From Hyphomicrobiales bacterium (GTDB lineage Bacteria; Pseudomonadota; Alphaproteobacteria; Rhizobiales; Rhizobiaceae), in assembly GCA_900472485.1 (NCBI GenBank), contig UCII01000001.1, positions 369,986-433,985 on the forward strand: DNA of 64,000 nucleotides, read 5' to 3'. Numbering within the stretch: the first letter of the stretch is position 1; each line of letters opens with the position of its first letter. The notes beneath the pieces are model-generated. The model had not been told where the DNA came from and did not search any database. It was given only the letters and a program-made list of their open reading frames with translations. Below are positions 1 to 8,992 of this stretch, in pieces. A program made the translations under genes and the position numbers.

Positions 1-32
1 AGTAAAGTAAGAATCTATCGAATGAATAGGGT

Positions 33-57
33 GGCCGGCATTTACATCATGCCGGCC
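33..57. terminator. Inverted repeat, possible transcription terminator
   Basis: A perfect 9-bp inverted repeat (GGCCGGCAT / ATGCCGGCC) surrounds a 7-base loop. It may end transcription of a gene left of the window. No U-run follows on either strand, so the terminator reading is weak. In the rest of positions 1-250 I see no convincing gene. Confidence 0.3.
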
Positions 58-250
58 GGTCATTCAAAAGCCATAAAACTGGTGAGATTCGGAAAGACGG
101 ATCGACATGATCCAAGCATCGGCTGCATAACATATCACCCAATACCACTTATGCGTCAGGATATATATCCCAGCCAGTATCGACGTCATCCATAAGGACC
201 TGAATGAGAAGGTTCGCCGCGACCAAAGCAGATCTGCGAGGTTCAATGCG

Positions 251-1315
251 ATGTATCCCATCCAAGACCGTACTCCCGTTTCCATCGTCATCGCGAATTA
301 TAACTACGCGCACTTTCTAAGGCGCAGTATCGACAGCGCCTTGGAGCAGGATTACGACGATGCCGAGGTCATCGTTGTCGATGATGCATCGACCGATGCG
401 ACAGCTGATGTCATCGCCTCCTATGGCTCTCGAATAAAGACATGTCTACGTGAGGTGAACGGTGGACATGCTGCCGCATTCAACACAGGCTTTGCATCCA
501 GCCGCGGCGAGATCGTGCTGTTTCTTGATGCGGATGATTATCTCTATCCGAACGCGGTATCAGAGGTCGTCGAAGCCTGGGAAGAAAAGACAGCACAGGT
601 GCAGTTCAGGCTGCATATCGTTGACGAACAGATGCATGTAAAGGATGTATTTCCACCCGTAGAACTACCCTTCGATTCCGGCGACGTCACGCCGGAATTG
701 CTGCGGAAAGGCCGCTATCAGACGACGGTCACCAGCGGTCTGGCATTCAAGCGTTCGGTTCTGGACAAGGTCATGCCGGTCCCGGAGCCGGCGTTTCGCC
801 AGGGCGCCGATGGATATCTTGCCACGGTTGCACCGCTCCATGGCGAAGTGACGTCAATCGAAGATTGCCTCGGCGCCTATCGCATACATGGTGCCAATCA
901 TTCCGTCTTCGCCGAAAGGCTCGGTCAGCGCGCGCGCTGGCGCATAGCGCATGATTTCCGTCGGCTGGAGGCCCTGTCGGATCAGGCAACGGAAATCGGA
1001 TTGGATATGCCTGATGATGCCGGCCTGCACGATCCCGTCCATCTGGAGGAGCGTCTCGCATCGCTTTGCATCGACAGGGACCAGCATCCTGTCGCGAATG
1101 ATTCCAGACTCTCGCTAGCTGCGGCCGGCGCGGCTGCCAGTCTCAAGATGAATGCGTCGCGAAAGCGCCGACTGATGTTGGCCGGATGGTTTCTTTCGAT
1201 CGGTGTCCTGCCTCGGGATATGGCAAAGACCGTCCTCTCGTGGAAGCTTGTGGCTTCGTCCCGGCCTCCGTTTCTGCTGCGTCTCTCGAAGACCATCAGG
1301 CATGCAATGGGATAG
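251..1315 (+). CDS. Family 2 glycosyltransferase
   Basis: This 354-residue protein begins with a GT-A fold: an N-terminal beta strand (PVSIVIANYN, residues 9-18), the nucleotide-sugar binding DD at about 44-45, and the metal-binding DAD at 93-95. It should transfer a sugar from an activated nucleotide donor, most likely for a cell-surface polysaccharide; donor and acceptor cannot be told from sequence. The C-terminal 120 residues have basic and hydrophobic stretches that could touch the inner membrane. The ATG is preceded by a GAGG at suitable distance. It stands alone on the plus strand and converges with the GH5 hydrolase gene about 50 bases downstream. Confidence 0.85.
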   Translation: MYPIQDRTPVSIVIANYNYAHFLRRSIDSALEQDYDDAEVIVVDDASTDATADVIASYGSRIKTCLREVNGGHAAAFNTGFASSRGEIVLFLDADDYLYPNAVSEVVEAWEEKTAQVQFRLHIVDEQMHVKDVFPPVELPFDSGDVTPELLRKGRYQTTVTSGLAFKRSVLDKVMPVPEPAFRQGADGYLATVAPLHGEVTSIEDCLGAYRIHGANHSVFAERLGQRARWRIAHDFRRLEALSDQATEIGLDMPDDAGLHDPVHLEERLASLCIDRDQHPVANDSRLSLAAAGAAASLKMNASRKRRLMLAGWFLSIGVLPRDMAKTVLSWKLVASSRPPFLLRLSKTIRHAMG

Positions 1316-1365
1316 CTGGATTCCGGGAGATATGGAGCATCTCGCGCCGATGAATTGACTGTGAT

Positions 1366-2631
1366 CTATTCGGCTATGCCTGATTTGTGCGAAGCTCCCA
1401 TCAAGGCGTCGACCACGGCTTGATGATGGATATTCCTGTCATAGCGGCTGTCGGTTGCAAACTGCATCAATCCGGCAAAGGCGCTCCTGGCGGAAGGTTT
1501 CTTGCCCTCGCTGCGGAGATAGGCAATCAGGCGGCGATAATTTGCATTCGTCCTGATCTCCAGCGGATTGCCGGCGCCCATCTTCTTCAATGGCCACCAG
1601 GACCAGCCAATGCCGTTTTTTTCCTGCAATGCAACGGCGCGGGCATACCAATCATTATTGTTTTCACCGGACTCGCCGTTCCAGAGTGGCATGTCATATT
1701 GCTCGCGCAGCTTCAGGAAGGGTTCGATCGATTCCTGCGTCGTCGGCGTCCAGTATTTGTGAAAGCTGAGTGCCGTATTGCGATCGTCTATTGGCAGTAC
1801 GCCTGCGTAATTGTTGCCCCAGCAATTACCCTCGATAACAAGCATATGGTTGGTATCGACCGCGCGGATGGCGCGGATGGTGCGCTGATAGATGTCACGC
1901 AGTGGCCGGTTTTCGGTCTCGCGGCAGCCGCCCTTGTCTTTCTTGTCCTGAAAGCCCCAGTTCGGCTCGTTGAGCAGGTCGTAACCCGCGATTGTCGGCT
2001 CGTCCCTATAGCGACGGGCGATCTCGCTCCACAGCGCGATCATCATTGCCTGGTTCTCATCGCTGTGCCAGAGCGACGGTTTGTTCGGATTGCGATCGGA
2101 AATGGCGATGTCGTGACCCTGGCCGCCGGGTGCCGCATGCAGGTCGAGGATCAAGTACATGTCATTGGCTTTCAGCCAGCGGATCAGAAGATCGATCCGC
2201 CGAAAGCCCTCTTCGTTCCAGACAATATTCCTGGAGGTGTTCTTGCCGTGCTTGTCCTCGATGAACAGGTTCCAGTGCATCGGCAGCCGCACGCTGTTGA
2301 AACCCCATTTGGCCATCGCGTCGATATCGGCTTTCGTTACCGCATTCTCGCGCCAGGATCGATAGAATTGCTCGGTCCTTTTCTCGCCGATGACTTCGGA
2401 AATGCGGCGGCGAATGATGTGCTGCGCCTTGAGATTGGCAAGGCCCATCATGTAGCCTTCCTGCACCATCCAGCCGCCGAGCCCGAGACCGCGCAGGATG
2501 AGGGGATCGCCCTTGCCATCGACGATCCGCTGATGATCGGTGCGAACGAATCCCTCGGCATGTGCCGGCGGTGCAAATGACCCCAGGCAGATAATGGACA
2601 GGCCGGCGAGCAACAGCAGAAAATGCCTCAT
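1366..2631 (-). CDS. Secreted GH5 glycoside hydrolase (cellulase/exo-glucanase-like)
   Basis: The 421-residue product starts with a clear Sec signal peptide (residues 1-25, cleavage after AHA) and continues as a GH5 TIM barrel. The acid/base glutamate is E222 in the LLNEPNW motif, the nucleophile is probably E320 in WNGES, and a conserved His lies at 291 (SFHKYW). GGWMVQEGY near residues 52-60 is typical of the GH5 exo-beta-1,3-glucanase/endoglucanase group. It should cleave beta-glucans in the periplasm or outside the cell, either plant polymers or the cell's own polysaccharide. I chose the ATG that starts the signal peptide; the frame stays open further upstream, but that part overlaps the next gene and has no secretion signal. 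Confidence 0.85.
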   Translation of the reverse strand: MRHFLLLLAGLSIICLGSFAPPAHAEGFVRTDHQRIVDGKGDPLILRGLGLGGWMVQEGYMMGLANLKAQHIIRRRISEVIGEKRTEQFYRSWRENAVTKADIDAMAKWGFNSVRLPMHWNLFIEDKHGKNTSRNIVWNEEGFRRIDLLIRWLKANDMYLILDLHAAPGGQGHDIAISDRNPNKPSLWHSDENQAMMIALWSEIARRYRDEPTIAGYDLLNEPNWGFQDKKDKGGCRETENRPLRDIYQRTIRAIRAVDTNHMLVIEGNCWGNNYAGVLPIDDRNTALSFHKYWTPTTQESIEPFLKLREQYDMPLWNGESGENNNDWYARAVALQEKNGIGWSWWPLKKMGAGNPLEIRTNANYRRLIAYLRSEGKKPSARSAFAGLMQFATDSRYDRNIHHQAVVDALMGASHKSGIAE

Positions 2632-2707
2632 GAATCCCAACTCGCGTGAAACTTTGGCGCCATGTGGGCAAGATAGCGCGCAGAGAGCCAAAATCTCGTG
2701 ACAACAT

Positions 2708-3190
2708 CTACGCCGGGTGCTCCAATGGTGCGCCGAAGATGATCTCCTGATAGGCAGCAAGCAGAGCAGGCTCCTCGATGGAGCCGTGATGGTGAAGCTG
2801 ACGCCAGGCGCCGTCGATCCGGGTGAACCAGCGCGTGGTGCGGATGCGAAGCTCGATACTCCTGTCGGCCGTGACGCAACTTCCCCTTTCTCGACCGACG
2901 AACAGATGCCAGTCATCGCCGCCCTGGCTGGTAAAATCGTGGAATGCGACCTGCACCTTCGCCTTTCCAGCAAACAGCTTCGCATAGCCACCACGGATCG
3001 ACGGCCATCCGCGCCGAATGCCTCCGATCGGATTGTCCATGCTTGGCATGTCTCCATCAGCCCAGTTGGTGGCGAGTGCGTCCAGGTCGCCGGCATTGAA
3101 GGCGCGATAAAAGCCGATGAGCGCATCAAGGGCGCCGCCATCGCCCAGCATGTTTTCGCGGCCGGTAATCTCGGTCAAGTGTTCTGTCAT
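2708..3190 (-). CDS. NTF2-like (SnoaL-type) protein
   Basis: This 160-residue protein has the cone-shaped NTF2 fold signature: an N-terminal helix with FYRAFNAGDLDALA, a W/D-rich turn, then strands such as TTRWFTRIDGAWRQLHHHGS near the end. Family members are small isomerases, hydrolases or ligand-binding proteins; no substrate can be assigned. The ATG at 3190 sits 8 bases from AGGAG, whereas an in-frame TTG two codons upstream is too close, so I prefer the ATG. It follows the MFS gene on the same strand by 17 bases and may be cotranscribed with it. Confidence 0.75.
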   Translation of the reverse strand: MTEHLTEITGRENMLGDGGALDALIGFYRAFNAGDLDALATNWADGDMPSMDNPIGGIRRGWPSIRGGYAKLFAGKAKVQVAFHDFTSQGGDDWHLFVGRERGSCVTADRSIELRIRTTRWFTRIDGAWRQLHHHGSIEEPALLAAYQEIIFGAPLEHPA

Positions 3191-3207
3191 ATCCAATTCT
3201 CCTGCTG

Positions 3208-4446
3208 TTATGAATCATGATCCTGGGCGTGTTCCCGCGGAGTGCGGAGAAACACCGCGACAAAGAGGTCGATCGCCAAAGCGAGAACCATTGCACCGGC
3301 TCCGATCAAGAAGAGCACGCCGTAGTTTCCGTCTGTTCGGGCGAAGACGAAGGAAAGTCCGTAAGCCGCTGCCGCCTGAAACAGGGCGAAGAATACGGTT
3401 GCCAGGCTCCAGGCGACTTTCCGTTGTGCCGGATGGTGCGGCAGCAGTTCTGCGATCCTGCCGAGCATCAAGGGAACCGTGCCGGTTACGAAGGCGCCGA
3501 CAATCAGGCTCGAGGCGATGAGCCAAGCCTGCCCGAGTCTAGATGCGGGGATGGCGACCGCGAGAGCTTCGAGAAGAAAGGCGAACCGCAGTGCTGCGGC
3601 AAAACCCGTGCGATCGGCCAGATGGCCGGCAAGGATTGGGCCGATGGTGGCGCCAAGGCCAAACAGCACCCAGTATTCCGCGCCAACCTGTAAGCCGTCT
3701 CCCAATCCGCGAGCAATGAAATCCACGAGGAAGATCATATGCGGAACCCAGCCCGCGGCATTCAGCGCATATTCGATGTAGAGTGCGCGTAGCGTCCAGC
3801 GTTTCGGGACAGGCGTGGCATGATGGCTTGTGGTGGCGTGACCGGCGATTTCGCGCGGCCATCCGGCCCAGGCAATGATCGTCAAAAGCAGCGACAGGGC
3901 GCCCAGACCGAGCCAGGTTTCGCGCAAGCCCTGTTGCAGCAGCAAGGGCACCAGCGTACCTGATAGGGCAACACCGGCGCCAATGCCCATGAAGATCACG
4001 CCGCTGGCAAGCCCTCGGCGAGACGGTGTGATCAGCGGCAGGACGGTCGGCGCCGCCAGAACCATCAGGCTGCCACCGGCAAGGCCGGCCGCAAAACGCC
4101 ACGCAAAGAACCATGGAAAGTTGACAGGAAAGGCGCAGGCAAAGAAGGCTGCCGTTGCGGCAAGCATCATGATCCTCAGCGTCAAAACGGTGGAAGTACG
4201 TGCGGCGATCGTTCGCCCGAGCAATGCGCCGACCAGATAGCCGGAGAGATTTGCGGCACCGAGATAGGCAGCCGCCGAGGCTTCGAACCAATTGTTATCG
4301 ACGATGGCGGGCAGGAGTGGCGTATAGGCGAAACGGGCAAGGCCGATACCGATGAGGCAAGCGCAGAATGCCGACAGGATGGCACGCCATGCCATATGGG
4401 CATCATGATGGTTCCGGTCGGTTTCGTGCGTGGCGGTTTCGGTCAT
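3208..4446 (-). CDS. MFS transporter, YbfB/YjiJ type
   Basis: The product has 412 residues and about twelve hydrophobic segments. The first segments (CLIGIGLARFAYTPLLPAI) match the YbfB/YjiJ group of the major facilitator superfamily, whose substrates are mostly unknown. The inner-membrane protein probably exports or imports a small molecule. The ATG is preceded by GAGGGAG at 6-7 bases; an open extension upstream lacks a start signal and would run into the divergent regulator. It is divergent from a LysR gene across about 100 bases containing an inverted repeat, a layout that usually means the LysR protein controls the transporter. Confidence 0.85.
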   Translation of the reverse strand: MTETATHETDRNHHDAHMAWRAILSAFCACLIGIGLARFAYTPLLPAIVDNNWFEASAAAYLGAANLSGYLVGALLGRTIAARTSTVLTLRIMMLAATAAFFACAFPVNFPWFFAWRFAAGLAGGSLMVLAAPTVLPLITPSRRGLASGVIFMGIGAGVALSGTLVPLLLQQGLRETWLGLGALSLLLTIIAWAGWPREIAGHATTSHHATPVPKRWTLRALYIEYALNAAGWVPHMIFLVDFIARGLGDGLQVGAEYWVLFGLGATIGPILAGHLADRTGFAAALRFAFLLEALAVAIPASRLGQAWLIASSLIVGAFVTGTVPLMLGRIAELLPHHPAQRKVAWSLATVFFALFQAAAAYGLSFVFARTDGNYGVLFLIGAGAMVLALAIDLFVAVFLRTPREHAQDHDS

Positions 4447-4495
4447 GGGAACTCCCTCAGCTATCTGTGCTTGAGAGAATACGCCGCGCGGTATA

Positions 4496-4517
4496 TCATA
4501 AAAATGAATTATTATGA
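4496..4517. promoter_or_regulatory. Inverted repeat in LysR/MFS intergenic region
   Basis: TCATAA and TTATGA form a perfect inverted repeat separated by 10 AT-rich bases, between the divergent transporter and LysR genes. LysR proteins usually bind interrupted dyads of this size in the divergent promoter. Assigning it to this LysR protein is inference. Confidence 0.45.
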
Positions 4518-4546
4518 GAGCAGTTATCTCTATTGGAGATAGGAAG

Positions 4547-5431
4547 ATGGATGTATCGGATCTCAGAGTTTTCGAAGCGGTATCACGGCACGGCAGCATG
4601 AACCGGGCAGCACAGGAGCTGCATACGGTTCAATCGAATGTGACGGCGCGGATCCGGGCCTTGGAAGAGGAGCTGGGTGTCAGTCTGTTCCAGCGGCATG
4701 CAAGGGGCGTGTCGACCACGCCGGCAGGACAACGAATTCTGCCATTTGTCGGTCGCCTCATCAAGCTTCTGGCCGATGCCCGTGCTGCCGCCAAGGATGA
4801 TGGCGAGCCGGGCGGGACGCTTTCACTCGGCAGCCTGGAAACGACGACGGCGCTGCGATTGTCGCCGCTTCTCGGCCAATTCGCCAAGACCTATCCGCAG
4901 GTGCGTCTTGTGGTGACAACAGGCACGACCCGCCGGCTGATCGACGATGTCGTTTCATGCCGGGTCGACGGTGCCTTCGTGGCGGGTCCCGTCAACCACC
5001 CCGATCTCGATCACGAGGTGATCTTTCAGGAAGAGCTTGTTCTCGTGACATCGCCTGCCGTTCGTGGAGTGGAAGATCTGGCCGGCATTGCCGATCTGAA
5101 GACTATCGTCTTCCAGATTGGATGTTCTTATCGGCAGCGGCTGGAGTCGCTTCTTGCCGATATGGGTATCGTCACGTCGAAACCGCTGGAATTCGGTTCT
5201 CTGGATACGATCGTCAGCTGTGTGTCGGCCGGCGTCGGCATCACTCTCTTGCCGAGAGGTGTCGTCGCTAACGCGGCCAGGGAGGGGCGGATAGCAATCC
5301 ACACGCTTCCGCCGGAACGGTCGATGGTGGATACACTCTTCGTACGCAGGAAGGATGCCTATAGGTCCAGTGCTATGACCGCGCTTCTCGACATGCTCCG
5401 ATCAACCCATCCGACTAACTCGAAGCCATGA
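4547..5431 (+). CDS. LysR family transcriptional regulator
   Basis: The 294-residue protein has a winged helix-turn-helix at residues 1-60 (LRVFEAVSRHGSMNRAAQEL, then QSNVTARIRALEEELGVSLF) and a periplasmic-binding-protein-like effector domain. The ATG at 4547 follows GGAG by 8 bases and begins the canonical MDxxDLRVFE start; an ATG 33 bases upstream is less likely. It probably regulates the divergent MFS transporter. Its 3' end overlaps the convergent peptidase gene by 17 bases. Confidence 0.9.
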   Translation: MDVSDLRVFEAVSRHGSMNRAAQELHTVQSNVTARIRALEEELGVSLFQRHARGVSTTPAGQRILPFVGRLIKLLADARAAAKDDGEPGGTLSLGSLETTTALRLSPLLGQFAKTYPQVRLVVTTGTTRRLIDDVVSCRVDGAFVAGPVNHPDLDHEVIFQEELVLVTSPAVRGVEDLAGIADLKTIVFQIGCSYRQRLESLLADMGIVTSKPLEFGSLDTIVSCVSAGVGITLLPRGVVANAAREGRIAIHTLPPERSMVDTLFVRRKDAYRSSAMTALLDMLRSTHPTNSKP

Positions 5432-7145
5432 TCTCCTGCCAGGCGTGATAGGCCGAAAGTACCGTTTCCATCTGTGCGGTGTGGCCGGCGACAAACGCCT
5501 CGCCGTAGATAGTTTCGTCCGGATATTCAGTGATCAAGGTCAACGGCACCGTATGGCGATCGTCGATATCGGCGAGGCAGGGGAAGCCGTTGATGATGCG
5601 GAAGCCGGTTTCGCCGGCATGTGTTTCGTAGAGTGCGATCTGGCGTTCGTTATAATCTAGCAGCCCCGGGATGGCGCCGAGGTGCCTGGTCACCTTATCG
5701 AGAAGTTGCTCGGCCTGAGCCGCCCAGCCGGAATGATAGCGGGCAATCAGAAAAAAGCCCTTCGGCAGCGTCCACATGGCGAAATTGCGCGGGACATAAC
5801 CGGAGAGTGGGCGTGTCCACTCATGCGCGGGATAGCCATGCAGGTTGATGTGCAGCCGTGCGCCGGTCAGCTTTTCCGCCTGGAAGCGGATTTTCTTTTC
5901 AAAGAGATGGGAGCCGGCAGTCTCTTCGGTCCGATATTCGAGATCGTCGCCGAGCGCGGTGTAGCGGGCGGCATGATACATGTGCCGCGGGCTGTCGGTG
6001 CGCAGGCGCTGATGAAGGGCGTAACCGTCGGGATTTTCGAGCGGCGAGATAGTGAAATGCGCGCCTTCGAGCTTGGCAAGCCGACGAGCCGCACGCAGGG
6101 CTCCCGTACCGCCGGTCGTCTCGTTGGCGTGCTGTCCGCCGCTGATCATCACGGCAGCGTCGCGGCCCTTGATATAGCGGGCTCTGACGGCGCGGCCGGA
6201 GCGAGTAAGGGCCTCAAATGTTTCGCCGCCAATCTTGTCAAGCTCGGCCTCGATCTGCTGCACCGCCAGAGGTTCGATTGCCATCTCGATCTGCTGTTCC
6301 GGGCCATCCCAGTAGCGACTGGACAGCGGCTGCGTTTCGACTTTGACAGAGATTTGACCAGAGGACTGCAGGATCTGCGGAACGATCTGCCCCGGCTTCA
6401 AGGCGCGGTCGCCGAGGGGGCGGCCCGACTTTTTCTGGAAGAATTCGAGCAGGGAAAAATAGAAGTCCTCATGCAGCGCCTCGCGGAGGCTCATGACTTC
6501 GTCGCCGACGGGCAAGGCCTCGTCCAACGCCGGCAGGGCAACACAAATGTTCAGTTCTTCGAAATAGGGTTCGCTTGTGACCCAGTCGAAGTGTGTGACC
6601 GCGGCAATGGTCCCTTCGAAAAGTTCTTCATAATCGGTGAGCAACCGTTCGCCTGCCGCACCGTCATCTCTGATCAGCCAGCCGGTCGGGGAAACGCTTG
6701 TTTCGCCGGCGGCATCAATATGGACGCGATTGGGCGCGAGCACCTTCAATCGACGCTCTTGGCCGTTATTGCCTTTCAGCAGAACGTCATAGTGAAAGTC
6801 GCTGTCAGCTTTTGCGACAAAGATGATCTCTCGATTTCCCACCATTGCCGCGAGCGGATAGGCTTCTAGGCGGAAGCGGTTGTCCGGTGCGTTGGGATGG
6901 ACCGGATAGCGGATCTCGATCGCATTCACATCATGCAGGTCGATTTCCTCGATGAAGGCATTGACCAGCGGCTTGTAGGCGCTGCGGATGCGGGCCTGCA
7001 CGCCTTTTTCCCTGAGTTCGCGCTCTGCCTGCTGGCGGCTTTCTCTGTCATCGAAGGTCCAGGCTTCGAAGTTCTGGCCAGGCTTGGCATCGGCAACAAG
7101 GCGCGACAGCGTGCGCTCAAAACCTCTCTCGAAAATCACGGTCAT
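5415..7145 (-). CDS. M14-type zinc carboxypeptidase family protein
   Basis: This 576-residue protein has an N-terminal half of unknown fold and a C-terminal zinc-peptidase domain. The zinc motif HxxE is at H339-E342 (GGQHANETTG), followed by ENPDGY at 370-375, a probable third zinc ligand in LHINLHGY (about 436), and a candidate catalytic Glu in TEYPDE near the C terminus. These are hallmarks of the M14 carboxypeptidase clan. There is no signal peptide, so it should act in the cytoplasm. It starts 6 bases after the second permease of the peptide-type ABC operon, so it probably trims or deblocks the imported compound. The large N-terminal region means the substrate may be a modified peptide rather than a plain one. 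Confidence 0.75.
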   Translation of the reverse strand: MTVIFERGFERTLSRLVADAKPGQNFEAWTFDDRESRQQAERELREKGVQARIRSAYKPLVNAFIEEIDLHDVNAIEIRYPVHPNAPDNRFRLEAYPLAAMVGNREIIFVAKADSDFHYDVLLKGNNGQERRLKVLAPNRVHIDAAGETSVSPTGWLIRDDGAAGERLLTDYEELFEGTIAAVTHFDWVTSEPYFEELNICVALPALDEALPVGDEVMSLREALHEDFYFSLLEFFQKKSGRPLGDRALKPGQIVPQILQSSGQISVKVETQPLSSRYWDGPEQQIEMAIEPLAVQQIEAELDKIGGETFEALTRSGRAVRARYIKGRDAAVMISGGQHANETTGGTGALRAARRLAKLEGAHFTISPLENPDGYALHQRLRTDSPRHMYHAARYTALGDDLEYRTEETAGSHLFEKKIRFQAEKLTGARLHINLHGYPAHEWTRPLSGYVPRNFAMWTLPKGFFLIARYHSGWAAQAEQLLDKVTRHLGAIPGLLDYNERQIALYETHAGETGFRIINGFPCLADIDDRHTVPLTLITEYPDETIYGEAFVAGHTAQMETVLSAYHAWQEIMASS

Positions 7146-7151
7146 GATGTC

Positions 7152-8000
7152 TTACCTTGTCGTTCTGCCGGTCGGATCGAGGCTGTCGCGCAGCCAGTCG
7201 CCAAGAAGATTGAGGCCAAGTACGGTCAAAAGGATTGCAACGCCCGGAAAGAGGCTGACCCACCACGCCGTCTGCAGATAGGTGCGCCCGTCGGCCAGCA
7301 TGCCGCCCCAGCTCGGAATAGTGGGATCGACACCCATGCCAAGGAAGGTGAGGCTGCTTTCCAGGAGAATGTTGGTGGCGATGTTCAGCGTCATCAGCAC
7401 GATTACCGGGCCGATGAGGTTCGGCAGCAGATGCTGGAAGATGATGCGCCAATCTTTGACGCCGATCGCGCGCGCCGACAGGATGAACTCGCGCTCGCGC
7501 AGGCTCAGCACCGAACCGCGTACAAGTCGCGCATACTGCACCCATTGCGAGACGATCAGCAGGATAATCGTATTGGTGAGGCTGCCGCCGACGATGGCGA
7601 TGAAGGTGATCGCCAGAAGAATGAAGGGCATGGCGAGCTGGACGTCGGCAAAGCGCATCAGCAGCATGTCCCAGATGCCGCGGTAGTAGCCTGCGGCAAG
7701 CCCGATCAGCACGCCGAGAACCACGCCGCCGATCACGGAGGTGAGGCCGACGGTCAGCGATATCTTGCCGCCTGCGACGACGCGAGCCAGCACATCGCGC
7801 CCGAGCGGGTCGGTGCCGAAAGGATGGGCGAGGCTGGCGAAAGGCCTGGCAAGCCTTGCCATCAGATCGATCTTTTCCGCGCCGCCTGGAAAAAGAATGT
7901 CGGAGAGCAGCACGGCAAGGCAAATGACAGCGGTGAGCAATACACCGAATATGAATTCGAAGCTGTAGAAACGCGAACGGTGAGAAACTGTGGCGGCCAT
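7152..8000 (-). CDS. Peptide-type ABC transporter permease (DppC-like)
   Basis: The protein (282 residues from the ATG at 8000) has an N-terminal membrane segment, then the DppC/OppC motif FGTDPLGRDVLARV and five further hydrophobic segments. The EAA-like loop is EREFILSARAIGVKDWRIIFQHLLP, split here in reading as EREFILSARAIG and KDWRIIFQHLLP. GGAG lies 8 bases before this ATG. An ATG two codons upstream (8006) overlaps the stop of the preceding permease as TAATG but is too close to the Shine-Dalgarno. It pairs with the DppB-like subunit to form the membrane channel. Confidence 0.9.
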   Translation of the reverse strand: MAATVSHRSRFYSFEFIFGVLLTAVICLAVLLSDILFPGGAEKIDLMARLARPFASLAHPFGTDPLGRDVLARVVAGGKISLTVGLTSVIGGVVLGVLIGLAAGYYRGIWDMLLMRFADVQLAMPFILLAITFIAIVGGSLTNTIILLIVSQWVQYARLVRGSVLSLREREFILSARAIGVKDWRIIFQHLLPNLIGPVIVLMTLNIATNILLESSLTFLGMGVDPTIPSWGGMLADGRTYLQTAWWVSLFPGVAILLTVLGLNLLGDWLRDSLDPTGRTTR

Positions 8001-8005
8001 CAGCA

Positions 8006-8929
8006 TTACTCCGTGCGGATACGAGGGTCGACGAGGCCATAGGCGATGTCGACGAGAAGGTTGACGCCGACGATGAACAGCGCCAGCACGGTGATCACGC
8101 CTTGCAAGACCGGGTAGTCGCGAGCGCCAACGGCGTCGAATGCCAGTGTGCCAAGGCCGGGCCAGTTGAAGACACGCTCGATGACGACGATGCCGCCGAG
8201 CAACCCGCCGAACTGGATGCCGAAGTAGGTAATGAGCGGGATGGCGCAATTGCGCAGAGCGTGCTTGTAGAGCACCTTGCTTTCGCTGAGGCCCTTGGCG
8301 CGCGCGACCATGATATATTGCGATTGCAGTGTTTCCAGCATGGCGGTGCGCACGAGGCGCACATTCGTCGCCGTCAGGATGACGCCCATGGTCACCGCCG
8401 GCATGACGTAGCTCGAAATTCCGACCATGCCGCTCGGCGGCAGCCAGCCGAGCGTGATGGAAAACAGGAGCACCATCATCAGCGCCAGCCAGAAATTCGG
8501 AAATGAGAGGCCTAGCAGTGAGAGAACGCGGATGATCTGATCCGCCGCTTTGCCGCGTGCCGTCGCCGCCTTGATGCCGAGCGGGATGGAGATCGCGATC
8601 GACACAACCATGGAGATGAAGGCGAGCAGCAGCGTGGCGGGCAAGGCATTGGCGATCAGCTGCGAGACCGGCGTGCCGCCGGTGAAGCTGCGACCGAAAT
8701 TAAGCGTCAGCAGTCCTTTCAGGAAGCTTAAATACTGCACGAGAAAAGGTTGATCCGTGCCAAGGGCTGTGCGGATGCGGGCAAGGTCGTCTTCCGTCAT
8801 GCTGCCGCCGCCCTGAAACATCATCACGGCAGGGTCGCCGGTGAGGCGGATGGCGAATGAGACGAGAAGAGTGATGGCGATCACGACGAAAATCGCCTGC
8901 AGCAATCGCTTGATGAGAAAACCGGCCAC
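8006..8929 (-). CDS. Peptide-type ABC transporter permease (DppB-like)
   Basis: The 307-residue inner-membrane subunit has the DppB/OppB architecture: first membrane span at 8-28 (LLQAIFVVIAITLLVSFAIR), the GTDQPFLVQYLSFLKGLL region before the core domain, and an EAA loop (MVARAKGLSESKVLYKHALR). It forms the translocation pore with the DppC-like protein. It lies between the binding protein and the second permease in the operon. A strong hairpin precedes it and may lower its expression relative to the binding protein. Confidence 0.9.
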   Translation of the reverse strand: MAGFLIKRLLQAIFVVIAITLLVSFAIRLTGDPAVMMFQGGGSMTEDDLARIRTALGTDQPFLVQYLSFLKGLLTLNFGRSFTGGTPVSQLIANALPATLLLAFISMVVSIAISIPLGIKAATARGKAADQIIRVLSLLGLSFPNFWLALMMVLLFSITLGWLPPSGMVGISSYVMPAVTMGVILTATNVRLVRTAMLETLQSQYIMVARAKGLSESKVLYKHALRNCAIPLITYFGIQFGGLLGGIVVIERVFNWPGLGTLAFDAVGARDYPVLQGVITVLALFIVGVNLLVDIAYGLVDPRIRTE

Positions 8930-8954
8930 GTTCTTACCCCGAGAGCTTTCTAGT

Positions 8955-8981
8955 GACGCCGCCGACCGAGCCGGCGGCGTC
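8955..8981 (-). terminator. Intercistronic hairpin after the binding-protein gene
   Basis: A perfect 10-bp GC-rich stem (GACGCCGCCG / CGGCGGCGTC) with a 7-base loop sits between the stop of the substrate-binding-protein gene and the start of the permease gene. No U-run follows. Such hairpins commonly protect the 3' end of the binding-protein mRNA or partly terminate, so the binding protein is made in excess. Confidence 0.6.
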
Positions 8982-8992
8982 TTGCTTGATGA

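Noticed and set aside
64-291. Minus-strand 75-codon frame at the left edge
   Set aside because: It overlaps the start of the glycosyltransferase gene, has no SD and contains no recognisable motif.
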